Source: Nostoc favosum CHAB5714
Lineage (GTDB): Bacteria; Cyanobacteriota; Cyanobacteriia; Cyanobacteriales; Nostocaceae
Length of the DNA: 64,000 nucleotides
Assembly (NCBI RefSeq): GCF_020829495.1
Contig: NZ_JAIVFQ010000038.1
Coordinates: 1 to 64,000 of the forward strand
Direction of reading: 5' to 3'
The translations under genes were made by a program, and so were the position numbers. The notes beneath the pieces were generated by a model that was given only the letters and a program-made list of their open reading frames with translations, ran no database searches and was not told the DNA's origin. Of this stretch, positions 16,766-26,070 are shown in pieces; positions within the stretch are counted from its first letter, which is position 1, and each line of letters starts with the position of its first letter.

Positions 16766-17800
16766 ATTTATTATTATAGTGGAATCGAACAGGTAAAAAA
16801 TTGCCGCGACAAAGTGTCTTGGATACATCCAACTAAGCTGTTACGCATTTAACTTGTACATTTACCTGATGACTGATGACTGTTGACCGTTGACTGATGA
16901 CCGATAACCGTCAACCGTCAACCATCAACGATTATAAAGAATGTTTATATAATTTAGACGCATATCAGCTTAGTACACCAAAGCAATAAATAACAACTAT
17001 GGAGTTTTGACACTCTTAGAGCTAAATTAAAGCCACACTCGATTCGGCGGACAGAATTAGATTTATAGCCTAACTCTCGCTACGACTGTCAAAGATCGTC
17101 TACTGAGTTGATTAAGCAATATACCTAATTTTCCCGCTACTTTTCTTAGGCTAGAAAAAATAGCTTCTGGTTGGGGAGTTTCCCAGTCTTCTGCTATCCA
17201 AATAGTAATTAGAAAATATAAAAATCTAAGCGACTAAAGTCGCACGAGTGGTCACTGAGCAAGCTGTTGTGTCGCTTGTATCTCAACCCTAAAGGGACTG
17301 AGGTTTGCGCTTACCGAATATTTCTATAAATAACGCAAAGGCTGATAGTATAACCTTTCTTGCCTCCGCTTTTTTGCACTAGTTACGTCGGTTATAGAAC
17401 AATTAGCTCAGAGTAATTTGAAAAGCCCTGTCTTTCAAAAGCTGGGGAGTCTTACAAATAAGGGACTTCCAAATAAAAAAATATCCCACTGTTCACAGTC
17501 AACAGTCAACAGTCAACAACTTCAAGCGGTTGTTTTTATTTCTTGGAGTTCCCTAATTGCATTGTTTTGACCGATTTTGGTCATTTCTTACTTCACTGCT
17601 TTAGGTAGATGGCTTCCAACAAGCAGGTTGATTCATCTGCTTATTGATATTACCTACGTCAAAGCCATGAGTTTCGCTCAACATTCTTCTCTAGAAAAAA
17701 AAGAAAATCAGCCTGCTAGCACCAGACTGTTCTCTTTGAGAATATGAAAAAATGCAAATATTGCTTGACTCCACCATCCATCTATAGGTAGATTTATTAT
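16766..17800. other. 1-kb intergenic region with simple repeats and a gene-end duplicate
   Basis: Contains tgactgatgactgttgaccg-type repeats (16865-16935), agtcaac repeats (17495-17520) and a 28-bp copy (17710-17737) of the last bases of the STAS gene (17803-17830). I see no open frame with protein-like sequence and no tRNA-like fold. Confidence 0.6.
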
Positions 17801-18154
17801 CTAGCCTGCTAGCACCAGACTGTTCTCTTTAACAGTGGAAAAAATGTCTTCGTAAGTGGGAAAAATTTCAAATACTGAATCTAGTTGAGTAAGTTCCAAA
17901 ATTAACCGTACAGGAGCTTGCACGTTGCAGAGAACCAAGCGGCAACCACTCTGACGTGCAGCTTTCAACCCTTTTACTAAGGGGACTAACCCAGAACTGT
18001 CCATGAAATTGACTTCTGCTAGGTCGATAACCCAGAGTTGATGAGCTTGGGGCACGACTCTAGCCATCTGTTCACTCAAAGTCTTACCGCCTTCCAAATC
18101 TATGCTTGCTTGAGGTTTAAACAAAATAACTTGAAGTTCTTGTGTGAGAATCAT
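17801..18154 (-). CDS. STAS-domain anti-sigma-factor antagonist-like protein
   Basis: 117 residues covering one STAS domain. The phosphorylatable serine motif is MDSSGLVPLVKG (Ser53/54), as in SpoIIAA-type proteins, which switch anti-sigma kinases by partner binding. No kinase or phosphatase gene is adjacent. The last bases of the gene are duplicated 93 bp downstream (17710-17737). Confidence 0.9.
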   Translation of the reverse strand: MILTQELQVILFKPQASIDLEGGKTLSEQMARVVPQAHQLWVIDLAEVNFMDSSGLVPLVKGLKAARQSGCRLVLCNVQAPVRLILELTQLDSVFEIFPTYEDIFSTVKENSLVLAG

Positions 18155-18641
18155 GAATTTAACAGGGTAGTTGGAACACTTGAAAAAAAATTGAAAAAAG
18201 ACATCAATACCTTTTCTCTTTCAACAGTAAAATTACTGTTTTACCCTGATATTGGGGTAAGTGCAGTCGTGCAGTTGAGAGGGATTATTTCAGTATTCAT
18301 GCCGTATAATTTGTGATAACTTTCATCAATATAGGCATAAACGCCTAACAATTTCGGTATCAACCGTATCTTTTACAAGATTTTCATCATTTAACGGGAT
18401 ATTTATAAATTTTTTATAAATATTTTAATTTGTTTGTAATAAATTATGAACTTGTGGTATCAACCTCTAAAAATGGATAGTTAATAGTAAAAAATTAATA
18501 GTTACCATAGGCTATAACTTATGGATTATTCAGAATTAAAGTAATCACTTAATGGCTCTATGTACCGGTTTAATTGACACCCCGTGCATGAACAAGCAAA
18601 GATATAATAAAAGTAAAAATTTGTAAAGACGGCGGTGCGGG
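18155..18641. other. AT-rich intergenic region
   Basis: Upstream of both the STAS gene and the DedA gene (divergent). Strongly AT-rich from 18330 to 18540. No gene, hairpin or repeat that I can support; expected to hold both promoters. Confidence 0.5.
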
Positions 18642-19274
18642 ATGTCTTTAGAGCTGATTTCACTAGAAAATATCCAGGAAGTCGCCCACACTTACGGGTA
18701 TTGGGCAATTTTTTTGGGAATTTTGCTAGAAAATTTAGGCATTCCCCTTCCTGGCGAAACCGTGACCTTAGTAGGCGGGTTTCTAGCTGGCAGCGATGAA
18801 CTGAATTTCTGGCTGGTTCTCGGTGATGCAATTATGGGTGCTGTAATTGGCGGCACTTGTGGCTATTGGGTTGGTAGGGTTAGCGGCTGGCCTTTTTTGG
18901 TAAAAGTTGGTAGCATATTTCGGATTTCTGAAGTGCGGCTGCTGACTATCAAAGAACAATTTAGTCAAAATTCTGCTAAAGCAGTATTTTTTGGACGTTT
19001 TCTGGCATTGCTGCGAGTTTTTGCTGCACCACTAGCTGGTATAGCCGAAATGCCCTTTGGAAAATTCTTTTTATACAACTTTTTAGGAGCAGTTGCTTGG
19101 GCTAGCTTGATGGTGACATTAGCTTTTTTTGCAGGCAAAATTGTTTCTTTAGAGCAATTGGTTGCTTGGGTGGGTCAATTTGCGATCGCAGCGTTACTGA
19201 TCTTGGCTGCCTTAATTATTGTGCCTCTGTGGCTAGAGTCTCGCCAGGTTAAGGAAGTCAGTGGTGAGGAGTGA
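18642..19274 (+). CDS. DedA family membrane protein
   Basis: 210 residues with about five hydrophobic segments. DedA/SNARE-associated motifs are visible: ENLGIPLPGETVTLVGGFLAG near the N-terminus and FFGRFLALLRVFAAPLAGIAEM in the middle, followed by FLGAVAW. DedA proteins are proposed lipid-carrier (undecaprenyl phosphate or phospholipid) translocases needed for membrane homeostasis. Single gene. Confidence 0.92.
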   Translation: MSLELISLENIQEVAHTYGYWAIFLGILLENLGIPLPGETVTLVGGFLAGSDELNFWLVLGDAIMGAVIGGTCGYWVGRVSGWPFLVKVGSIFRISEVRLLTIKEQFSQNSAKAVFFGRFLALLRVFAAPLAGIAEMPFGKFFLYNFLGAVAWASLMVTLAFFAGKIVSLEQLVAWVGQFAIAALLILAALIIVPLWLESRQVKEVSGEE

Positions 19275-19445
19275 GGAGTGAGGAGTTAAAAGTAAAGTAA
19301 AAAGTTATTTTTTACTTTTTGTATTTTGCATTTTTAACTCCTAACTCTGCCAATTTTGGATTTTAGATTTCTCCTTCAATCCAAAATCCAAGTTGCGCTG
19401 GAAGCGCACTAAAGGTGCGGCCCAAAATCTAAAATTGAATGACTG

Positions 19446-20648
19446 CTAACTTTTAATTTTCTGCGACCAAATGCGAGTCGGTAGTCCCCAAACGTAAATA
19501 AAGCCTTCAGCAGCTTTGTGATCAAATTGATCTTCGGCTCCGTAGGTTGCCAAATCGGGAGTATAGAGAGAATTATCACTCGAACGCCCAACTATCGTAG
19601 AGTTGCCCTTGAACAACTTCACTCGCACAGTTCCAGAAACTCGCTCTTGTGTCTTTTGAATAAAGGCATCCAGGGCAACTTTGAGTGGACTGTACCACAA
19701 ACCGTTGTAAACGATTTGGCTGTAAGTCTCTTCAATCCCACGCTTGTAATGGGTGACATCTGCCGTCAAAGTCAAGCTTTCTAAATCTCTATGTGCCTGA
19801 ATTAGCACTAACATCGCAGGTGATTCGTAGATTTCCCGCGATTTGATGCCCACCAGACGGTTTTCGATCATGTCGATCCGCCCGATACCGTGATTTCCTA
19901 CCACCTGATTGAGTTCTTCAATTAGTTCAACTGGCTTTTTAGCTATACCGTTGAGGGTTATCGGAATACCACAGTGGAAGCCAATTTCGATGTACTCTGG
20001 CTCGTTGGGAGTGTCCGCGATCGCTTTGGTCATTTCATAAATTTCTTCTGGTGGCTCAAATGACGGATCTTCGAGTAAACCAGCTTCAATGCTACGACCA
20101 AGCAAATTCTTGTCAATGCTGTAGGGAGAGGATTTTTTGACTGGTGAGGGGATACCAAACTTTTCACCATAAGCGATCGTTTCCTCACGACTCATGCCCC
20201 ATTCTCTGGCTGGTGCGAGGATCTTTAAGTTGGGGTTTAAGGCGGTTACAGAGACATCAAAGCGAACCTGATCGTTACCTTTGCCGGTGCAACCGTGAGC
20301 GATCGCATCAGCACCATATTTTTCGGCTGTTTCTACTAATACCTTGGCAATCAGTGGACGAGCAAGGGCAGTTCCGAGAGGATAACGATTTTCATAAAGG
20401 GCGTTGGCTTGAATCGCTCCAAAGGCGTAATCTTTAACGAAGCTGTCTTTGACATCCGCCACGAGGGATTCACTTGCACCCGATTTCAGAGCTTTTTCTC
20501 GGATTGGCTCTAATTCATCTCCCTGGCCTAAATCTGCTGCTAGGGTAATCACCTCTTCCACACCCCACTCCTGTTTGAGGTAAGGGATGCAAACAGAGGT
20601 ATCCACTCCACCAGAATATGCCAGGACAACCTTTTTGGCGCGACCCAT
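19446..20648 (-). CDS. argG: argininosuccinate synthase
   Basis: 400 residues, full length. Contains the ATP-pyrophosphatase P-loop AYSGGVDTSVC at the N-terminus, HGCTGKGNDQVRF and GRSSDNSLYTPDLATY. Condenses citrulline and aspartate in arginine synthesis, which in cyanobacteria also feeds cyanophycin. No partner arginine gene is adjacent. The start is followed upstream by a short AT-rich promoter region (20649-20710). Confidence 0.98.
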   Translation of the reverse strand: MGRAKKVVLAYSGGVDTSVCIPYLKQEWGVEEVITLAADLGQGDELEPIREKALKSGASESLVADVKDSFVKDYAFGAIQANALYENRYPLGTALARPLIAKVLVETAEKYGADAIAHGCTGKGNDQVRFDVSVTALNPNLKILAPAREWGMSREETIAYGEKFGIPSPVKKSSPYSIDKNLLGRSIEAGLLEDPSFEPPEEIYEMTKAIADTPNEPEYIEIGFHCGIPITLNGIAKKPVELIEELNQVVGNHGIGRIDMIENRLVGIKSREIYESPAMLVLIQAHRDLESLTLTADVTHYKRGIEETYSQIVYNGLWYSPLKVALDAFIQKTQERVSGTVRVKLFKGNSTIVGRSSDNSLYTPDLATYGAEDQFDHKAAEGFIYVWGLPTRIWSQKIKS

Positions 20649-20843
20649 TAATTTCTCCAGTTAGGAAAACAAACAATGAGTCATTATTATATCTAAACTA
20701 ATCCATGTATATTTTATTCATGCAACAACCTATAGGCAGATTGTCAGCAAACTCAGACAGCAGAATCTGTATAACCTAATTTGTGGTTAACTCTCATCTG
20801 AGTTTGCCGATAGAGCTATATAGCCCTCCCTACTTAATTTGGT

Positions 20844-21350
20844 TTAAGCTTTTGTGCTTGATGAGCTAGCAGATGCTGTCTTTTTCGCCAAGAACAAACT
20901 CAACCCGAATACAGACAATCCAAGCATTAAACTTGGCTCTGGAACACTGGTATAAGTGACGGTTTGAACACCCGCAGCAGTGGAATCATTCAGATCAATA
21001 AAATTATCACGGTAGACATTAAAACTGCTAGGTGTAAAATTCAAGCCCAACCCTGCTTGGTTAAAAATTGTTCCCGAAAAGTCGGTTAAAACCGATGCTA
21101 AAGGATCATCAGCTTCAGTGTATGACTGGCCACCATAGCTAGCAGAAATCTTTAAACCTTCTGCGATCGTTACTTCTTGATCGTCTGCTGCTGCTTGGTC
21201 GAATGAAAAAGTGCCTGTGAGAGTTTTATCGTCGTTAGAAAAATTATAAGTTACGGCTGCTGCTTGAGCAGGGATAGTCTCGCTTAACGAAAAAATCAAA
21301 GCAGTTCCTACCGTTGCAGCTGCTAACTTCTTGAAGATGGAGTCAGTCAT
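20844..21350 (-). CDS. PEP-CTERM sorting-domain protein
   Basis: 168 residues from ATG 21350 (MTDSIFKKLAAAT). Signal peptide to about residue 31 (ETIPAQAAA), beta-rich middle (TGTFSFDQAAADDQEVT), then the sorting signal VPEPSLMLGLSVFGLSLFLA followed by a basic/Ser tail. PEP-CTERM proteins are exported and processed by exosortase; none is in the window. The general pattern resembles the second PEP-CTERM protein at 26071. Function unknown, envelope or extracellular. Confidence 0.85.
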   Translation of the reverse strand: MTDSIFKKLAAATVGTALIFSLSETIPAQAAAVTYNFSNDDKTLTGTFSFDQAAADDQEVTIAEGLKISASYGGQSYTEADDPLASVLTDFSGTIFNQAGLGLNFTPSSFNVYRDNFIDLNDSTAAGVQTVTYTSVPEPSLMLGLSVFGLSLFLAKKTASASSSSTKA

Positions 21351-21451
21351 TTTTTCCCCTTGATAATAGAACAGGTGCAATAATACCGCAATAGTTTTTT
21401 GAGACAGAGACGTGTGTTACCACGTCTCTGCAACAGAAAGCTTTTCAGTTA

Positions 21452-21616
21452 TAGGACTTACGCACGGGTAACGGAAAACGTAGACGCTGCATCGGCTTGC
21501 CGCAGGCTACCACAGAGAAGCCAGTGCGCCCTTGCGGTTAAGAGACTTGAAGCAACTGGCGCGGCGCAGAGGTCACGGAGGAATGAGAGTTTGAGAGGGT
21601 TTTTGCGTAAGTCCTA
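21452..21616. mobile_element. 165-bp inverted-repeat element with TA ends
   Basis: Perfect 13-bp inverted ends taggacttacgca (21452-21464) and its complement (21604-21616). The outermost TA on each side would fit a TA target duplication as used by IS630/Tc1-mariner-type elements. No transposase inside; a non-autonomous element between a PEP-CTERM gene and the alkaline phosphatase gene. Confidence 0.7.
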
Positions 21617-21648
21617 AGTTAGTGTCTTAGTGAAGCGGTGTATTCAAT

Positions 21649-23610
21649 TTACGGACTTGCGATCGCAGTTTTCATGGCTTGGAAGATATGATTTTGGTCA
21701 ACCACGCCCCGAACACCAGGCACAGTATAAGTTCCAGAGCTATCTGTAATCTGGAAGCCTTGTCCTAGCGATCGGGTCAGAGTTGATGCGTAAGCACCCT
21801 GGTAGTAAACAGGTACAACCCGGCGGCTATGGCTACCCCAGAGATATTTGTAATTTGGATCAGACCCCCAGAAGTGACCAGCATCAGTAGGATTGTGCTT
21901 GACAAAGGTGATGTCTTTGGCGTTATATTTTAAGCCTTTAGCGTGATTTGCGTCAGGATTGGGAGTCAATTTAGAGGCAAAGTCATTATTTAGAGTTAGA
22001 TAGTGGTCATGGTCAGCAGTAACCAGTAACAGGTTCTTGCTCCAACCACCATGATTATCTACCCAAGTAATGACCTGCTGGACTGCCTTATCAAAATCAT
22101 TCATGGTACCAATCAGGTTATCCATGTTGTTGTCATGAGCAGCCCAGTCGATATCGCCTCCCTCAACCATCAGCCAGAAGCCATCTTTGTCTTTACCTAA
22201 AACGGTTAAAGCTGCTTTGGTTAAATCAGCCAAAGTTGGATTTTCGTTAATCTCTTTAGCGATAAAGCTGGCATCGGTTTCACCAGGGGCCAGAGGACGA
22301 ACAGTATCGGGTGCAGGAGCATTAGGAGCGATGGGATTACCAGCTGCATCAATGACAGGAACACAATCCCCAGCAGTACCAGTAATTATCTGACCTGATG
22401 GACAGGTATCCGGCGTTCCAGCCTTGACAACAGAGGTATAGAGAGAGAAGTTGTCCAAACCTGTCAAACTATAGTCTCCCTTAGAAGAACTAACAGGAAT
22501 GTTGCCATTCTGTCCACGCGCACCATACAGACCAAATAATTTGCCTCCCTTGTTGGGGTCGATTTTAGCAGCCGTTTTTAGCAGTGTCTTAGCTGCATTA
22601 GGGCCACGTTCCAAAAAGGTATAGCCGTAACGATTGGACGTAGGATTATTCTTTAGATGCTGGTAAGTGTCTTCTGTAATGTACGTATACTTAAAGACGC
22701 CCTCTGCTGTACTTGTACTTTCTCTATTTTCAAAATCTTTGGGATGACCGCCACCCAACAAAATATTGGGCTGAAAGTTGAGCAATGTCTGTTGCAAAAT
22801 GCTGTCTTGGTTGGTCTTGCTGGGGTCGTAAACACTGTCGTACTTACTACGACGATTTACGAAAGAAGCCGCAGCACCAGGCGTTGCATGGCTAACAGGT
22901 ACGGAAGTGACCAAGCCTGTAGACTTACCTTTTTCTTTGGCAATTTCTAGGATGGTTTTCAACTTCTTCTCGTAAATGTCTACCCCCATCGCGTTGTTAA
23001 AGCTCTTTACTCCTGTATACAGAGTTGTAGCTGTGTTAGCAGAGTCGGGATAACTGTACTTGATGTAATCTTTGTCATAAGTACCAGAGTTAGCAGGGGT
23101 CAAAGGAACCCAAGGAACAGGGCCGCCCTTACTGATGTCATAACCCGCCAGATTACCATCCTCTAGGCTATTGCCATCAGCTCGATTGCCAGGGTTAAAA
23201 GGAGTAGGCTGGAATGAGAAGTTGGGACGAAGAGGACTTGCAGCAGTCACTGTATTAGACCCATCCAGAGCAGAGTTACCTGTTAGATGGGGCTGGTCTG
23301 TTGGATTAGCTGGTGTATTTCCTTGAATAGTTGTGCCGTAAGTAGTCACCAATCCATATCCAGTTAGCTTTTGGAAGCTCAGACCTGAGCCTTTACCACT
23401 TGTGTAAAAAGGAGCGCCTTTGGCAACGGCTGCGGCCCGTGCCATATTCCAACCCATACCATCGCCAATCATGATAATTACGTTAATTCCATTACCAGCG
23501 GCCATAGTGGGCTGAAAAACAGAATTACCAACTACCAGTAGAACGGTACAAAGCAAGCCAGCCATAGTAAGGGCTAGAAATCGCTTGTACTTTTGCAAAA
23601 ATGAAATCAT
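21649..23610 (-). CDS. secreted alkaline phosphatase, PhoA type
   Basis: 653 residues. A signal peptide or membrane anchor (residues 1-37, MISFLQKYKRFLALTMAGLL) precedes the enzyme. PhoA-superfamily motifs: metal-binding IIMIGDGMGWNM, the nucleophile region YPDSANTATTLYTG (Ser near residue 190), EGGDIDWAAHDNN, TADHDH and WGSHSRRVVPVYY. It hydrolyses phosphate monoesters outside the cytoplasm, with Zn/Mg ions. Longer than E. coli PhoA because of inserted loops. Nearby are a CDF metal transporter and a PhoX phosphatase, which suggests a phosphate-acquisition neighbourhood. A small inverted-repeat element sits 37 bp upstream of the start and may affect expression. Confidence 0.93.
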   Translation of the reverse strand: MISFLQKYKRFLALTMAGLLCTVLLVVGNSVFQPTMAAGNGINVIIMIGDGMGWNMARAAAVAKGAPFYTSGKGSGLSFQKLTGYGLVTTYGTTIQGNTPANPTDQPHLTGNSALDGSNTVTAASPLRPNFSFQPTPFNPGNRADGNSLEDGNLAGYDISKGGPVPWVPLTPANSGTYDKDYIKYSYPDSANTATTLYTGVKSFNNAMGVDIYEKKLKTILEIAKEKGKSTGLVTSVPVSHATPGAAASFVNRRSKYDSVYDPSKTNQDSILQQTLLNFQPNILLGGGHPKDFENRESTSTAEGVFKYTYITEDTYQHLKNNPTSNRYGYTFLERGPNAAKTLLKTAAKIDPNKGGKLFGLYGARGQNGNIPVSSSKGDYSLTGLDNFSLYTSVVKAGTPDTCPSGQIITGTAGDCVPVIDAAGNPIAPNAPAPDTVRPLAPGETDASFIAKEINENPTLADLTKAALTVLGKDKDGFWLMVEGGDIDWAAHDNNMDNLIGTMNDFDKAVQQVITWVDNHGGWSKNLLLVTADHDHYLTLNNDFASKLTPNPDANHAKGLKYNAKDITFVKHNPTDAGHFWGSDPNYKYLWGSHSRRVVPVYYQGAYASTLTRSLGQGFQITDSSGTYTVPGVRGVVDQNHIFQAMKTAIASP

Positions 23611-23646
23611 TGCAGTGTGCCTTAAAGTTAATTGAGCAAGTGTTAA

Positions 23647-23772
23647 GGCGTGTTTTCAAAGTCTTAGATCCCCCCCAACCCCCCTTAAAAAGGGGGGCAA
23701 AAAGTCTCTTAAAGTCCCCCAATTTATCGGGGGATTTATTATGGGGCAAAATGAGTAGTTTGAAAACACGCC
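23647..23772. mobile_element. 126-bp inverted-repeat element upstream of the alkaline phosphatase
   Basis: Perfect 14-bp inverted ends ggcgtgttttcaaa (23647-23660) and tttgaaaacacgcc (23759-23772). The interior has a strong hairpin-forming stretch (ccccccttaaaaagggggg) and a second C/G run. No coding. It separates the phosphatase start (23610) from the small signal-peptide gene. Confidence 0.75.
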
Positions 23773-23779
23773 CTAGCCG

Positions 23780-24019
23780 TTAATACTGATAAAAATTTGG
23801 TTCTAGATGACTAGCACCAAAATCTGAGTATGTAGCAGTCACATCTGGCACAGTTGAGGCTGTGGCTTGACTTTGCTCAAAAGCGGTTGCTGGCTGTTGA
23901 TTTGATGTTCCCAAGAACAACAAAGCTGTCATAACCAGACCAGATATAAACCAAGCCAAAGCACGTTTGTACTGTTTCAGTAATGAAATCATTTTGGATT
24001 TTTGAATGAAAGTCATCAT
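23780..24019 (-). CDS. small secreted protein sharing its signal peptide with the adjacent phosphatase
   Basis: 79 residues from ATG 24019, chosen because AGAGG lies just upstream; ATG 23992 is an alternative giving MISLLKQYKRALAWF. The signal peptide region is clearly related to that of the phosphatase next door (MISLLKQYKRALAWFISGLV against MISFLQKYKRFLALTMAGLL; 19 of the first 37 residues identical by eye). After the cleavage region the remaining 40 residues (SQATASTVPDVTATYSDFGA) match nothing I know. It may be a true small exported protein or the leftover 5' end of a duplicated phosphatase gene. Confidence 0.55.
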   Translation of the reverse strand: MMTFIQKSKMISLLKQYKRALAWFISGLVMTALLFLGTSNQQPATAFEQSQATASTVPDVTATYSDFGASHLEPNFYQY

Positions 24020-24213
24020 CAGGAAACCTCTTAGTAAATAACCGAGTTGCAATCAGCGTAGGCGTAGCCCGTCGTAGACATCGCTATGCTTTGATAATTG
24101 TGAAAAATGCCAATAAGCATTATGTTTAAATGCTCTTTAAAAAATAAATATAGGCAGGTTGAATTAGCACAAATATTTTGGTATCTCTACTAATAATTAG
24201 TAAAATTATCTAT

Positions 24214-25206
24214 TTAGCTAGGTTCCAAGTTTGAATGCGTTTTACTTGCAGATAACATGAAAACTAAGTCTTGGTTAAATAAAGGATGAATTGGCAACGG
24301 TAAAGCTTTTCTACAGCTAGTTAGCTGCAAAGTTATTTCAGCAATATTAAAAGTTTTTTGTATATGGCTTTCCAACTTATTGAGTAAGCGATCGCGTTCC
24401 TGGATAGTTATACATTCAACTGTCAAATTGGCAGAAAGCATTACCTTATCTAAGCTAATTGTCCAGATGTGGAGTTTTTCTACTTGAATAACACCAGGAA
24501 AAGATTTGAGAGATATTTCCACTTCAACTGGGTCTATTGATTCCGGTGCATACTCCAAAAAAATCTTTAAACTTTCTTGCACTAAAGGTAAAGCACTCAA
24601 ACCCGTAAAAGTTGCAACGAGTAAACTGATAGCAACATCTGCCCACCACCAATCCCAAAGATGAACTGCTAAAGCAGCTATAATTACGCCAACAGAACTA
24701 ACAGTATCGGCGATGACATGAAGCAAAGCTCCCCGCAAGTTTAAGTCGTCGTGAGTGTGGGGATGAAGCAAAGTAATATTGAGCAGATTGACGATTAAAC
24801 CTAATACCGCAATTGCTAACATTGGTATGCCTAAAATTGCTGCTGGATGTTGCCAGCGTTGAATAGCTTCCAATATGATAAAAGTAGCGATCGCCAGCAA
24901 ACCTAATCCATTAAACAAAGCTGCTAAAACTTCGATGCGCTGATGTCCAAATGTTGCTTTTTTATTAGCTGGTTGCTGTGCCAAAAAACTAGCAAGTAGC
25001 GATATCGCCAAGGCTGTAATATCCGATAAAATGTGTCCTGCATCCGCCTGTAAAGATAAACTTTGACTCCATAAACCCACACTCCACTCAGCAACGAAAA
25101 AAACCGCAAGTAAACCTACTGTTATCCACAAAACTTTTGCTTTCTGGGAATTATTAACTACTTTTACAGAATCATCTGCACATCCACACCACTGAAGTGA
25201 AACCAT
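24214..25206 (-). CDS. cation diffusion facilitator (CDF) metal transporter
   Basis: 330 residues, six predicted membrane helices. Metal-site motifs ADAGHILSD (His58, Asp62; helix 2) and HVIADTVSS (helix 5) are those of Zn-CDF proteins such as ZitB/CzcD. The cytoplasmic C-terminal domain (FPGVIQVEKLHIWTISLDKV) is the usual ferredoxin-like dimerisation domain. The N-terminus has Cys-Gly-Cys, and HPHTHDD follows helix 4 as the His-rich loop. Likely exports Zn2+ or a related ion by proton antiport. A Fur/Zur-like box lies about 400 bp upstream. Confidence 0.93.
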   Translation of the reverse strand: MVSLQWCGCADDSVKVVNNSQKAKVLWITVGLLAVFFVAEWSVGLWSQSLSLQADAGHILSDITALAISLLASFLAQQPANKKATFGHQRIEVLAALFNGLGLLAIATFIILEAIQRWQHPAAILGIPMLAIAVLGLIVNLLNITLLHPHTHDDLNLRGALLHVIADTVSSVGVIIAALAVHLWDWWWADVAISLLVATFTGLSALPLVQESLKIFLEYAPESIDPVEVEISLKSFPGVIQVEKLHIWTISLDKVMLSANLTVECITIQERDRLLNKLESHIQKTFNIAEITLQLTSCRKALPLPIHPLFNQDLVFMLSASKTHSNLEPS

Positions 25207-26070
25207 TACTCAAAAACCTTTTTACAGTACAGTATTAGCTTCAAAAATTATCACCCACCGTATTTGTGGCGAGGATTTTCTTAATTCGGAATGTATATCC
25301 TTAAATATTGTCTTTGAACAGGCTACAGTTAAAAAAAATTTTCCATGCCTTTTTATAAAATTACTCACCAATTTCTTCTGAAAATATGTTTTTGTAGATT
25401 AATAAATATACGAATACTAGAAAAAAATATCTCTCTATTAAAAAGTTATACTACCTAATTTAAGAAATGGTAATGCTTTTGTTAAAATCAGAAATTAAAG
25501 TAGATTGACACTTACAATTTCCAGCAATCATCCTGTTAATAATTTGTTACTAATTACACATTAGTTTATTGGTAATAAAAACTCGCTATCGACCTCCCAT
25601 TCTGCCTGAGAGGATGATAATCATTATCTTTTGATATCCTACTGATATAGGTGATAAACACTTTTCTGATGCGCGATATTTCTAGATAAATATATATTGA
25701 GAATAATAATCTTTTTTACTGATTTCTCTAACTTTTGAATAAAATTTTAAAAATTATCAGCTTCAGATTTGCATATTCACTTACTACTAATACGGTTCGA
25801 TGAATCATTTCCATCTGATTTAATGACAACTTGACAGTAACAAAAATGTTGTTAATGACAAATATCTAAAGTCAGAGGTTTGAAACTTTTTGATGCCGAG
25901 TGGATGAGTTAAATTTTTACTTTACACAAAATTTATATATACGTGACAAGCTTAAAGATTTTATAAAAATAATCTTTTGTTTGAAATTTCTTAACCTCTA
26001 CAGAGCGCTTAAAAGCTTATTTAAGTGAAATTACAGGATTATCCATTTTTTAACTTTGGAGTATTTTTTG
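25207..26070. other. AT-rich 0.86-kb intergenic region
   Basis: Divergent promoter region between the CDF transporter and a PEP-CTERM gene. Apart from the Fur/Zur-like box at 25610-25628 and a possible end fragment of the CAATACGGTTCG element near 25788, I see no gene or structured element. Confidence 0.5.
25610..25628. promoter_or_regulatory. Fur/Zur-like operator
   Basis: gaggatgataatcattatc matches the classical 19-bp Fur consensus at 17 of 19 positions. Read as a 7-1-7 palindrome, TGATAAT-C-ATTATCT (25615-25629) has one mismatch, the form associated with cyanobacterial Zur sites. Lies between the CDF metal transporter (404 bp) and a PEP-CTERM gene (443 bp). Confidence 0.45.

Noticed and set aside
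18038..18316. 92-codon plus-strand frame near the STAS gene
   Set aside because: Mostly antisense to the STAS gene and its AT-rich promoter region; no family-like sequence.
24120..24145. Possible Pho box upstream of the phosphatase genes (repeated tttaaa with 11-bp spacing)
   Set aside because: Only two weak repeats, poor match to the CTTAACCT consensus; no better site upstream of phoX either.
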